From a bacterium (lineage in GTDB: Bacteria > Electryoneota > B3-LCP), in the NCBI GenBank assembly GCA_026394195.1, contig JAPKYS010000063.1:27020-91019 (forward strand): a stretch of DNA of 64,000 nucleotides. Direction: 5' to 3'. The translations under genes and the position numbers were made by a program. The notes beneath the pieces are model-generated. The model saw nothing but the letters and a program-made list of their open reading frames with translations, made no database searches and was not told the origin of the DNA. Of this stretch, positions 9,032 to 16,798 are shown one piece after another (positions within the stretch are counted from its first letter, which is position 1; each line of letters starts with the position of its first letter).

Positions 9032-9066
9032 TTCTCTCGTGACTCGCATCTCGTGACTCGTGACTA
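9032..9066 (-). repeat. TAGTCACGAG repeat at the stop codon, copy 2
   Basis: The C25-like gene ends AAA TAG and the TAG continues as TCACGAGTCACGAGATGCGAG. One more TCACGAG unit than copy 1; otherwise copies 1 and 2 match closely through the next ~45 nt. Confidence 0.8.
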
Positions 9067-12000
9067 TTTTAAAAGCACCATCTTTCCCGACGCATTGAAT
9101 TCCCCCGCAGTCAGCCGGTAAATGTAGATGCCGGATGCCAGGTTCGATCCATCGAAGGTAATGCTGTGCGCTCCTGCATCCCGCAGGTTATTGACCAATT
9201 CAGCGACCTTCCGACCGGAAATATCGTAAACCGACAGGTTCACGAAACTCGAGGTGCGCAACTCGTAGCTGATGACCGTGGTCGGGTTGAAGGGGTTGGG
9301 CAGCACACCCATAATGGCGGAGTGATCCGGAATGATCGGCTGCGCCAGAGCAGCGCTCTGATCGAAAGATTCGCCGTCATTGAGCCATTCGCCTATACCA
9401 TTGCCGCTCAAGCCCGCCAGCTTGGTGAAATTAAAGCTGGAGCTGTCCCAGGCAGTAGTCTGATCCGGACCCACGAAGGCGGTATAGCCGTAAGTTCCGG
9501 CGGGGGCGTTCGGTGGGACGTACTGGTTGCGGTTGCGGCTCATGGTGGCTCCGCCCGGTATGGTGCCTCCGACCGGTCCGAAGACCGGCCCAAACGGCGC
9601 GCCGAAGGGATCGGTTACCATAATCCAGCCCTGCCAGGTGGCAGGATTCGATTCCGCGCTATGGATGGCGACGTCGAAGTTAAAGGTTCCGCCCTGCGCC
9701 GGGATCACGATGGGTGGATTGGTGGGGGTAAGGGTGACCGTTACGTTGGGGGCGGCAGAAGTCACGCTGAAATCCGTGGTGAATTTCAGAGCCGTACCCG
9801 CCGTGATGACCGCCGAGCCCGGAGAATAGAGATTGGCATGGCTAACCTCGACGCCGTCGTTCTGCTGCCAGTTTTCGATGCCGATGGTGCAGTAATTATC
9901 GCTGGCATCCACGTTGTTGAAGGTATAGTACTGGAAGACAATTTCCCCATCTCCCGTAGACGTCGGGTAGTATTGCGGATCGTACAGAATGACCTCAAAG
10001 CGGTTAACTCCGTTGCCGCCGGCGGTATGGACGTCCTTCCACTCGACTACAACCCGGTGATTATTGGTATCCTGCCAGTAGTTGATGGAAATGTCGTTGT
10101 GCAGGTCGTCCCAGAAAGGAGCAATCATGGCAGGCGGTCCCAAGGCGCCGGGAATGTTCATGTTACGCGCATCGAAGTAGGTCTGGCAATTCCCGATAGC
10201 CATCCAGCCGTTGGAACAGATGGTGATAATTGTATACGACTGACCGTAGTAGGTGAAGACAAAGGGCAGATTCTGGTAGGTCGACATATCCTGCTCTTCC
10301 CCGTGATCCGGCAAGTTGATGGTCACCTGCCCGGGCTGCGTCGATGCTTCGATCCACTGATACACGGGACGCTGATCATACTGGGAATCGCGTGAATCGA
10401 AACAGCGATAGCCGTAGGCATCGGGTTCAGTGGGGTAGGTGGGAACGACGCGTCCGACGTAGAAATTCACCGGCAGAGTATCGCAGTAGATTCCAGAATT
10501 TACGGTCAACTGCAGTGGAACGGTCAACCCTGCCGGACAGCTATTGGCAACCTGCAATGTAAATGGATTCGTGAGGTTTTCCGCCCAGGCTCTTGGCGCG
10601 ATAGTTCCCCAGGATCCATTGGCGTCTGTGACCACCAGCCGGCTGTCGGGACTGTGCAGTGTTCCCTGGCAATTAGCCAGAACAGCTCCGCCGGAATTCA
10701 ACAGGGTCATCGTCACGTTGCCACTCTGTCCGGGAATGAGGTACCCGGCTGCATTCTGGACGCTGCAAGCGACGGCTTCAGCTAACGGCGCCACGACCGT
10801 CAAATCGATCAAATTGTTCCAGAAACCCTGACTGCAAGAGGCTCTTAATTGCACCGGGATGATATGACCGTCCGGAGCCTCGGGTGAGAGCACCAGGTTG
10901 AAATCGTCTCCTAAAAGAGAGGTTGCTCCGGGAGTTGCATCCGGACCGGTCAGGGAACTCTGAGTAATGGTCAGGTATGGATCGGTGGAACCGATTGCTC
11001 CAACCACGCCGGTCGCAGTTTGCGAAGAACCCGTGTTTTTCAGCGTCACTACCAGTTCGATTGTCTCACCTGGATTGAACAACCCGTCGCCGTTACCCTG
11101 CGATTCACCGATATTGTCATCGTCTATAACGTAGTGGTCGATACCCAGCGCCACAGCCTGCATCTGAACGCTGAGAGTACCGATGTAGGGCTTGAGATTG
11201 TGCTTGGTGACCGTGACTTTATAATTACCTGCAACTGTGCTCGCCAGGTTTAAAAGCGCGGAGCCGCCGGCATTCGTCCAGGCGGTGTTCTGATAGCCCG
11301 AAGCGGAATCATAGACGCAGACCAGAGCATCCTGAACGGGAGTACCAGCTGAGTGTACGCTGATCGTAAACGAGTTGACCCCCTGCGGCAGCGAAGTCGG
11401 ACAGGTGACTTCCGGTATTGCGGGCACGCCTGTCCACATCTCCAACCCCGGATCGCCCAGGATGTTGTAGATGTAAAAATAGCACTCCACGGAATTGGTG
11501 GTCTGACCGGGTCCGAGATTCAGAGGCATGTTGTAGTACAATTCCATTTTCCCACGCAGCACCGCCGAACCGAAATCGCCGATTCCGTCCTGGAATATGC
11601 CCTGATAGATACCTCCGTCAATGGCGTTATTCCACTTGGTGTGAGTGTGCACAGATGAGGGCCCCACAAAACCTACGGCTCCCTTGGGATTTGACGCCGT
11701 ACCATAGCGAAGCCAGGCTTCGCCAAAGCAGGGATCGTTGCTGGCGATGAAATCGCCGCCGCCGCAGACGATCGAAGTGATGATGGGAAGCCTGAAGCCA
11801 TTAGAGAGGCTAGAGATGTTGCCGGTGTTATAGTTCGGAGGAGTCCAGCCATCGGTTGATCCATATCCACGGTAGTTGACAAACGTAACCCCTGGGCTGT
11901 TGATGGCATTGTTGATCGGCGTCGCGCCGTAGTAGGTCGGAGGATTGGTCACTTCGGTAACCTCGGTGTATCCGTCTGCAAGCATTAAATCCTTGCACCG

Positions 12001-13188
12001 TACTTTGGTGCTTTTACAGGAGAGCGACCCACTGTAATCATAGACCATCAGTCCTCGGGTGAACCATTCCGTGCTGCTCATGGAGGGGTTCGATTCGTAA
12101 TTGCGGATTTTGGAGCAGACCGTCGCCAGATCCGTCCCGGAATCGATTGAAAGTCTGCCAACCAACATTTCCGGGAAATAATCGGCGCCTTCGATCAATG
12201 TGTAGGGCAAATCCGATGCGCGTTGACCGTAGGGATCTGCCGGGTAATAGAAAGTGGGCATGCCATAATCGGCATCTCCGACCAGAATCAAGTATTCCGG
12301 TGGGACGGTAGCTCCGGTGTAAATATTTCGCACAGCGGTTTGAATATTCGCTGAGGAGATTCCGGTCTGGTTGGTGTTCAGAACCGTGCAAGGAAATCCT
12401 TTCTGTTTTTTCCATTCAACCAGATTCGCTTCCAAAACTGTTTGCAGCGCGGGCGGGGTAATAAAGAGGTATCCTCCAAGGACGTAATCCTCGTCGGTTA
12501 CGCCGACTTCCGGGTTCAGCACACTCTTGTTGACCAGATTGGCGAAGACTCGTGACTTTTGGGCGCGTACCCGGGTGATGGGGTTTTCACCGTCCCCCTC
12601 AAAGGTAATTTTAATCGTGACTCGGTGATAAATGCGCAGGATACCTCGGACCGGGTTGTACTGCATCGGACAGATTTCCACCAAACCGAGCCGGAAATCC
12701 CGCATGATGACGGGTTTCGCCAGATGTACCGGTTCGGAAGGGTAGAAGCGGTCCAGTGCATATGCTTCCTGGCTGACCATCGTCTCAGGTTCGATCTTGC
12801 CGTCCGGAGTTTCCACCGTTCCTTCCTGGTTGGGCGGAGGCTTATAGCTGGTGACCTCTTCGTAGTCTGAGCTGATGATCCGATAGGTCCAGCCAGACCG
12901 TTGCGGCAGTCTGACCAGTTTTCGTAAGACCGGCAGGCAGGGTTCTCCAATTTCGCCCGATTCTGCTGATCCCGGGAAGCTGAGGGTTTGGTACTCCGTT
13001 CCGGCGAGATTAACGTATTCGACCTTGAAATCCGGAAGATCAAAGGTGAACTCCAGACCCGATGGATTGGCGGACAATACTCTGAGAGTCGGCTCTTGAC
13101 CCGGCGGTGTCGAAGCTGGTGAAATGACGGCAAAAAGGTTGAGACAGAGCCAGGCAGCGCCTGTTAGAAGCAAGATATTTTTCTTCAT
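9064..13188 (-). CDS. Gingipain-like C25 family protein, catalytic His replaced by Tyr, T9SS cargo
   Basis: 1374 residues. Signal peptide (1 to about 25), a propeptide-like region, and a C25 peptidase core (about 235-600) with the family landmarks VNYRGYGSTDGW, SIVCGGGDF and NILGDPGLEMW. The nucleophile Cys is present (C475), but the catalytic His of the GHGS motif is Tyr (Y442, codon TAT at 11865-11863). The 33-residue spacing between the two positions equals that of His211/Cys244 in RgpB as I recall it. After the core come CARDB/Ig-like segments (about 600-930), a beta-sandwich segment (about 940-1145), the shared Ig-like linker (about 1148-1260) and the type A sorting domain (last ~80). 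Probably an inactive or altered peptidase scaffold on the cell surface. Candidate promoter at 13274-13302. Confidence 0.85.
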   Translation of the reverse strand: MKKNILLLTGAAWLCLNLFAVISPASTPPGQEPTLRVLSANPSGLEFTFDLPDFKVEYVNLAGTEYQTLSFPGSAESGEIGEPCLPVLRKLVRLPQRSGWTYRIISSDYEEVTSYKPPPNQEGTVETPDGKIEPETMVSQEAYALDRFYPSEPVHLAKPVIMRDFRLGLVEICPMQYNPVRGILRIYHRVTIKITFEGDGENPITRVRAQKSRVFANLVNKSVLNPEVGVTDEDYVLGGYLFITPPALQTVLEANLVEWKKQKGFPCTVLNTNQTGISSANIQTAVRNIYTGATVPPEYLILVGDADYGMPTFYYPADPYGQRASDLPYTLIEGADYFPEMLVGRLSIDSGTDLATVCSKIRNYESNPSMSSTEWFTRGLMVYDYSGSLSCKSTKVRCKDLMLADGYTEVTEVTNPPTYYGATPINNAINSPGVTFVNYRGYGSTDGWTPPNYNTGNISSLSNGFRLPIITSIVCGGGDFIASNDPCFGEAWLRYGTASNPKGAVGFVGPSSVHTHTKWNNAIDGGIYQGIFQDGIGDFGSAVLRGKMELYYNMPLNLGPGQTTNSVECYFYIYNILGDPGLEMWTGVPAIPEVTCPTSLPQGVNSFTISVHSAGTPVQDALVCVYDSASGYQNTAWTNAGGSALLNLASTVAGNYKVTVTKHNLKPYIGTLSVQMQAVALGIDHYVIDDDNIGESQGNGDGLFNPGETIELVVTLKNTGSSQTATGVVGAIGSTDPYLTITQSSLTGPDATPGATSLLGDDFNLVLSPEAPDGHIIPVQLRASCSQGFWNNLIDLTVVAPLAEAVACSVQNAAGYLIPGQSGNVTMTLLNSGGAVLANCQGTLHSPDSRLVVTDANGSWGTIAPRAWAENLTNPFTLQVANSCPAGLTVPLQLTVNSGIYCDTLPVNFYVGRVVPTYPTEPDAYGYRCFDSRDSQYDQRPVYQWIEASTQPGQVTINLPDHGEEQDMSTYQNLPFVFTYYGQSYTIITICSNGWMAIGNCQTYFDARNMNIPGALGPPAMIAPFWDDLHNDISINYWQDTNNHRVVVEWKDVHTAGGNGVNRFEVILYDPQYYPTSTGDGEIVFQYYTFNNVDASDNYCTIGIENWQQNDGVEVSHANLYSPGSAVITAGTALKFTTDFSVTSAAPNVTVTLTPTNPPIVIPAQGGTFNFDVAIHSAESNPATWQGWIMVTDPFGAPFGPVFGPVGGTIPGGATMSRNRNQYVPPNAPAGTYGYTAFVGPDQTTAWDSSSFNFTKLAGLSGNGIGEWLNDGESFDQSAALAQPIIPDHSAIMGVLPNPFNPTTVISYELRTSSFVNLSVYDISGRKVAELVNNLRDAGAHSITFDGSNLASGIYIYRLTAGEFNASGKMVLLK

Positions 13189-13273
13189 GTCCCTACTCTA
13201 CGCCTCCTCGTTAATTTTTGACGCGCGTGCTGAGTTCCACTTCTGATAGTAGAGGTACGGATCACCCAATAAA

Positions 13274-13302
13274 AATTTAGCAATATTTTGCACCGATTCC
13301 AA
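13274..13302 (-). promoter_or_regulatory. Candidate promoter for the C25-like gene
   Basis: Minus strand TTGGAA, 17 nt, TAAATT, about 85 nt before the start codon. Boxes are imperfect but the spacing is the one used throughout the window. Confidence 0.45.
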
Positions 13303-13335
13303 GGGAAAAAAGATGGGGTTTGGGTGATTTTAAGG

Positions 13336-13378
13336 AAAAACCCATTATTACAAGCAGCGTCACTTGAATAATGGGTTT
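13336..13378 (-). terminator. Strong terminator ending the thrS-to-ymdB operon
   Basis: 12-bp arms AAACCCATTATT (13338-13349) and AATAATGGGTTT (13367-13378), a further CAAG/CTTG pairing in the loop, and a T5 run on the minus strand. It lies 20 nt after the ymdB stop. Confidence 0.9.
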
Positions 13379-13397
13379 ACGTATTAGCAGTAATTTC

Positions 13398-14192
13398 CTA
13401 CGGCAAATTCAGCCTTTCGATGGATTTTGCCTGTCCCGTTTCCGCGTCAATGCTCAAGGCGATGGCGTTCATACGCAGGTTGTCCCGAGCCATTTCATAG
13501 CGTTGCGGGATGCCTTGCACGAAGCGTTTCAGCGCCACTTTGCGCTCCAACCCAATCACCGAATCCATCGGTCCGGTCATGCCGGCGTCGGTGATGTATG
13601 CAGTTCCTCCCGGAAGAATCCTTTCGTCAGCAGTCTGCACGTGAGTATGTGTCCCGATAATCGCGGAAACCTGGCCGTCGAGATACCAGGCAAGAGCCTG
13701 TTTTTCTGCCGTCGCTTCGGCGTGCATGTCGATGATGACCACTTTCGTCTGTTCCCGCAGGCGCTCGGCTTCGCGCTTGCCTGAACGGAAGGGGCAATCG
13801 ATCGGGTACATGAAGGTGCGTCCCTGCAGGTTGATCACGCCCACACCGCCGCCGCGCTTCATGGTGAATAGCCCCGATCCATACCCGGCGTTATCCCGCG
13901 GATAATTCAACGGACGCAGCAGATTGGTCTCTTCGGTCAGCATTTTACGCGCCTGCGGCAGATCCCAAATATGATTGCCGCTGGTCAGGACGTCAACGCC
14001 CAACTGTCGCATTTCTGAAAATTCGCGCGGTGTTATTCCCTTACCGTCGGCGAGGTTTTCCCCATTGGCGATGCAAAAGTCCACGTCGTACTTGCGAAGC
14101 AGGGCAGGCAAAAGCCTGGAAGTGACGTCAATTCCAGGTTTGCCCACGATATCCGCGATGAAGAGGACGTTAATCTGCGAGGAGTTTTTCAT
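13398..14192 (-). CDS. ymdB: YmdB family metallophosphoesterase (TIGR00282)
   Basis: 264 residues, the usual length of the family. Metal-binding motifs of a calcineurin-like phosphoesterase are visible: FIADIVGKPG near the start, CIANGENLADGKGIT, SGNHIWD, and the late His-rich GTHTHVQTADE. In Bacillus YmdB acts on cyclic nucleotides and affects biofilm and motility decisions; the physiological substrate in other phyla is unknown. It sits 10 nt downstream of rny, a pairing found in many bacteria, and is the last gene of the long thrS operon, followed by a strong terminator. Assignment rests on full-length family match. Confidence 0.92.
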   Translation of the reverse strand: MKNSSQINVLFIADIVGKPGIDVTSRLLPALLRKYDVDFCIANGENLADGKGITPREFSEMRQLGVDVLTSGNHIWDLPQARKMLTEETNLLRPLNYPRDNAGYGSGLFTMKRGGGVGVINLQGRTFMYPIDCPFRSGKREAERLREQTKVVIIDMHAEATAEKQALAWYLDGQVSAIIGTHTHVQTADERILPGGTAYITDAGMTGPMDSVIGLERKVALKRFVQGIPQRYEMARDNLRMNAIALSIDAETGQAKSIERLNLP

Positions 14193-14202
14193 GTGCCTTC
14201 AA

Positions 14203-15759
14203 TTATTTGGCGTAGTCAACCGCCCTGAATTCGCGAATGACGGTGACCTTGATCTGTCCGGGGTATTCCATCTCTTCCTGAATCTTGTGGGCGATGTCCG
14301 TCGCCAGGTCTTGAGAGTTGTTATCGTCTAACTTCTCGGATTCAACGATGACTCTGATTTCACGACCTGCTTGAATGGCGAACACTTTGGATACACCGGG
14401 GAATGAGGTCGCCAATTCTTCCAGACGGCTCAGACGCTTGACGTAGCCTTCCAGCGTCTCCCGCCTGGCGCCGGGGCGAGACCCTGAAATTGCATCAGCC
14501 GCCTGCACCAAAACCGATATCGGTGAGATGATCTCAACGTCCTCGTGGTGTGCGGCGATGGCGTTCTGAACGATCTTTCCTTCCCGATATTTCTTGGCGA
14601 GTTCTACGCCGATGGTCGTATGCGTGCCTTCGGTATCGCGGTCAATGGCTTTACCGATATCGTGAAGCAAACCGGCTCGTTTCGCCAGCTTGCCATCCAA
14701 TTCCAGTTCTGATGCCATCAATCCGGTCAGATAGCTGACTTCAATGGAATGCTGCAGCACGTTTTGCCCATAGGAGGTGCGATAGTGCAATTTGCCCAAC
14801 AGTTTGATCAGTTCCGGATGCAGACCGTGTACGCCTATGTCCAGACATGCTTGTTCGCCGATCTGCAGGATCTGCTCATTCATCTCCTTTTCGACTTTTT
14901 TGATCACCTCTTCGATTCTGCCCGGGTGAATGCGTCCGTCGGTGATCAAGCGTTCCAAAGCTACTCGAGCGACTTCACGCCGGAAGGGATCGAATCCGGA
15001 AAGTACGACTGATTCGGGGGTATCATCGACGATGATTTCGACGCCGGTGGCATTTTCGAAGGCGCGGATATTACGTCCTTCCCTGCCGATAATGCGTCCT
15101 TTGATCTCGTCGTTGGGCAAGTTTACTACCGAGACGGTCGTTTCCACGGAATGTTCCACCGCCGACCGTTGAATGGCTTGCAGGATAATTTCTTTGGCTT
15201 CTCGGTTGGCGGTAAGTTTGGCTTGGTCCCGCATCTCCTTGACTTGATCAGCGGTTTCCTGCCGGGCTCTTTCGGTGAGATTGTGCTTTAACTGTTCCAG
15301 AGCCTCTTCCGCAGTCATGCGGGCGAGGTGCTCCAATTGCTGGTTCGCTTCTTTGAGCTGCGAATCCAGGGACTCGATCTTCTTGTCTAAATCCTGTTCT
15401 TTGTTTCCGATCCGATCCTTTTCCGACTTCAACTGGCGCTGATCGCGTTCCAATTCCTCGTGTCTCTGCCGGTTTTGTGTATCTCGTTCGTTTACCCTGC
15501 GCTCATGTTCTTCGACTTTTCTCCTGCGAGCTTCCATCTCTGCATCCAGTCGTGCTCGCAATTCAAGCTGATGATCCTTGGCTTCTAACAGTTTTTCCTT
15601 CTTTAAATTCTCTGCCTCTTTCACTGCCTCCTGCAGAATTCGCTCGGCAGCCTGTGAAGCCGATTCGAGCCGCTTGGTATCTATCAGGTGGCGCAATGAC
15701 CAGCCGACCACGATGCCGATCATCGCGGTGACTACCGGTAAAATGATGGATAGAAGCAT
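14203..15759 (-). CDS. rny: Ribonuclease Y
   Basis: 518 residues from the ATG at 15759, preceded by GGAG with 5-nt spacing; a start 24 nt earlier is possible but lacks a ribosome site. An N-terminal membrane anchor (about 3-22) is followed by a long charged coiled coil (about 30-200), a KH domain ([19 protein letters not shown], about 205-270) and an HD domain ([11 protein letters not shown], about 330-430). It is the membrane-bound endoribonuclease that starts mRNA decay in bacteria lacking RNase E dominance. Between it and zapA lies the 6S-like RNA, so rny may be transcribed from its own promoter in the A/T-rich stretch at about 15880-15900 or by read-through. Confidence 0.96.
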   Translation of the reverse strand: MLLSIILPVVTAMIGIVVGWSLRHLIDTKRLESASQAAERILQEAVKEAENLKKEKLLEAKDHQLELRARLDAEMEARRRKVEEHERRVNERDTQNRQRHEELERDQRQLKSEKDRIGNKEQDLDKKIESLDSQLKEANQQLEHLARMTAEEALEQLKHNLTERARQETADQVKEMRDQAKLTANREAKEIILQAIQRSAVEHSVETTVSVVNLPNDEIKGRIIGREGRNIRAFENATGVEIIVDDTPESVVLSGFDPFRREVARVALERLITDGRIHPGRIEEVIKKVEKEMNEQILQIGEQACLDIGVHGLHPELIKLLGKLHYRTSYGQNVLQHSIEVSYLTGLMASELELDGKLAKRAGLLHDIGKAIDRDTEGTHTTIGVELAKKYREGKIVQNAIAAHHEDVEIISPISVLVQAADAISGSRPGARRETLEGYVKRLSRLEELATSFPGVSKVFAIQAGREIRVIVESEKLDDNNSQDLATDIAHKIQEEMEYPGQIKVTVIREFRAVDYAK

Positions 15760-15908
15760 CTGTTCTCCGCAATTTATTTGCAAATTCCCTTCGGATCGAA
15801 TTACTCCCGAAAGGAAATCACATAGTGTGGCTCGCCTAAATCAACGGCAGGATGGCTTGGTCTGCCGGAAAGCTTTCAGGCGAAGTATATATAATATAAA
15901 TCCCCACG

Positions 15909-16079
15909 TACAGCCGGCGATTTGAAAGAGAACCATTTCGCCATATTGGGTGCCTCCCTAAGCGTTTCTTACTTCCACTGCCCGTTAGGGTCCCTTGCGG
16001 GATGAGGCCTGTATTACGCGCCTGAGAGGTAGGCTCCCTCTCTTTTAGTGTTGGTTCTTTTAAATCGCAACAGGCTGTA
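15909..16079 (-). ncRNA. ssrS: 6S RNA (SsrS) candidate
   Basis: The minus strand of the zapA-rny gap forms a long rod. The ends pair (TACAGCC with GGCTGTA, GCGATTT with AAATCGC, then AAAGAACCA with TGGTTCTCTT), and a GCGC/GGCG helix and a GCCTC/GAGGC helix enclose a large internal bubble (GTAATACAG opposite ACCCAATAT), the promoter-mimic layout of 6S RNA. The apical part carries CCCTAA/TTAGGG and a TCCC-GCAA-GGGA hairpin. About 170 nt, a usual 6S length. 6S genes often sit next to zapA (for example in enterobacteria), which supports the call. No reading frame in the region looks coding. The pairing was worked out by eye. Confidence 0.72.
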
Positions 16080-16126
16080 GCGTTGGGGATATTATCTAAG
16101 TTGGTTCCTATTTGATGGATGATTAG

Positions 16127-16435
16127 TCACAGGTTCGAGCAGATTTCCATTAATTTTCTGGTGCGTTGTGTGATTTCCCTGCTATACTGTGCCGCTTCGT
16201 CCTGGTATCCGGATAATTGTTGCCTGGTGCGGATTAACTCATCCGCGAGATTTAGCGCTGTCAGAATGGCGTTTTTTAACGGGGAGATATCTGACTGCTG
16301 TTTGCTTAATTGCTGCATCCGCTGATCAACCAGCACAGCCACTTCCTGAAGATACAAGGCATTATCATATCCTACCACTGGATACTCAATACCCATAATC
16401 TTTATGCGAACAGTCGTCGGTGAATCTTTTTCCAC
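16127..16435 (-). CDS. zapA: Cell division protein ZapA
   Basis: 102 residues, the usual ZapA size. N-terminal strand-rich part (TTVRIKIMGIEYPVVG) followed by the dimerisation helix and a C-terminal coiled coil rich in Gln/Arg. ZapA cross-links FtsZ filaments in the division ring. It follows a ZapB-like coiled-coil gene by 49 nt and precedes the 6S-like RNA. Small size limits certainty about paralogues, but context and the VVGYDNALYLQEVAVLVDQRM segment support ZapA. Confidence 0.85.
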   Translation of the reverse strand: MEKDSPTTVRIKIMGIEYPVVGYDNALYLQEVAVLVDQRMQQLSKQQSDISPLKNAILTALNLADELIRTRQQLSGYQDEAAQYSREITQRTRKLMEICSNL

Positions 16436-16484
16436 GGGTCAGTCTTCGTAAATATTATACGTTACTTGCTGCAATGCTCAGATA

Positions 16485-16796
16485 TCAGTACTTATCCAAC
16501 TTGGCTATCAGGTCCATTATCTTGGATTTAATAAGCTCATCGCGGTCAGAGTCACGCTGGTTGCGTATCAGCAGATCGCGTTGGTTGATCGACAAGTCAA
16601 TCTCACTGTTTTGCTTCTGCAGATCGTTCTCGAGTTCATTGAGTTTCAGCTTCATTTCGGCGTTTTCAGCCTGCATTTCGCCGAAGCGCTGTATCAGGTG
16701 CGCAACTTTACGTTCCAGTTCGTCAAACTGGGACAAATCGCCGAAAAGTCCGATTTCAAATTGTCCGTCGCTGCCCTTTGGAGTATGTCCAGCCAC
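16485..16796 (-). CDS. ZapB-like coiled-coil protein
   Basis: 103 residues, almost entirely a predicted heptad coiled coil (FDELERKVAHLIQRFGEMQA ... NELENDL), ending RDELIKSKIMDLIAKLDKY. Short coiled-coil proteins of this kind lie between pheT and zapA in several phyla and are annotated ZapB-like because ZapB is a small all-helical Z-ring factor that binds ZapA. The 2-nt gap from pheT shows co-translation. The name is by context and architecture; the sequence itself has little family-specific signal. Confidence 0.65.
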   Translation of the reverse strand: MAGHTPKGSDGQFEIGLFGDLSQFDELERKVAHLIQRFGEMQAENAEMKLKLNELENDLQKQNSEIDLSINQRDLLIRNQRDSDRDELIKSKIMDLIAKLDKY

Positions 16797-16798
16797 GA

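Noticed and set aside
9166..10395. 409-codon open frame on the plus strand opposite the C25-like gene
   Set aside because: Mirror of a strongly biased minus-strand gene; no ribosome site, no recognisable domain, and the opposite frame has clear family motifs.
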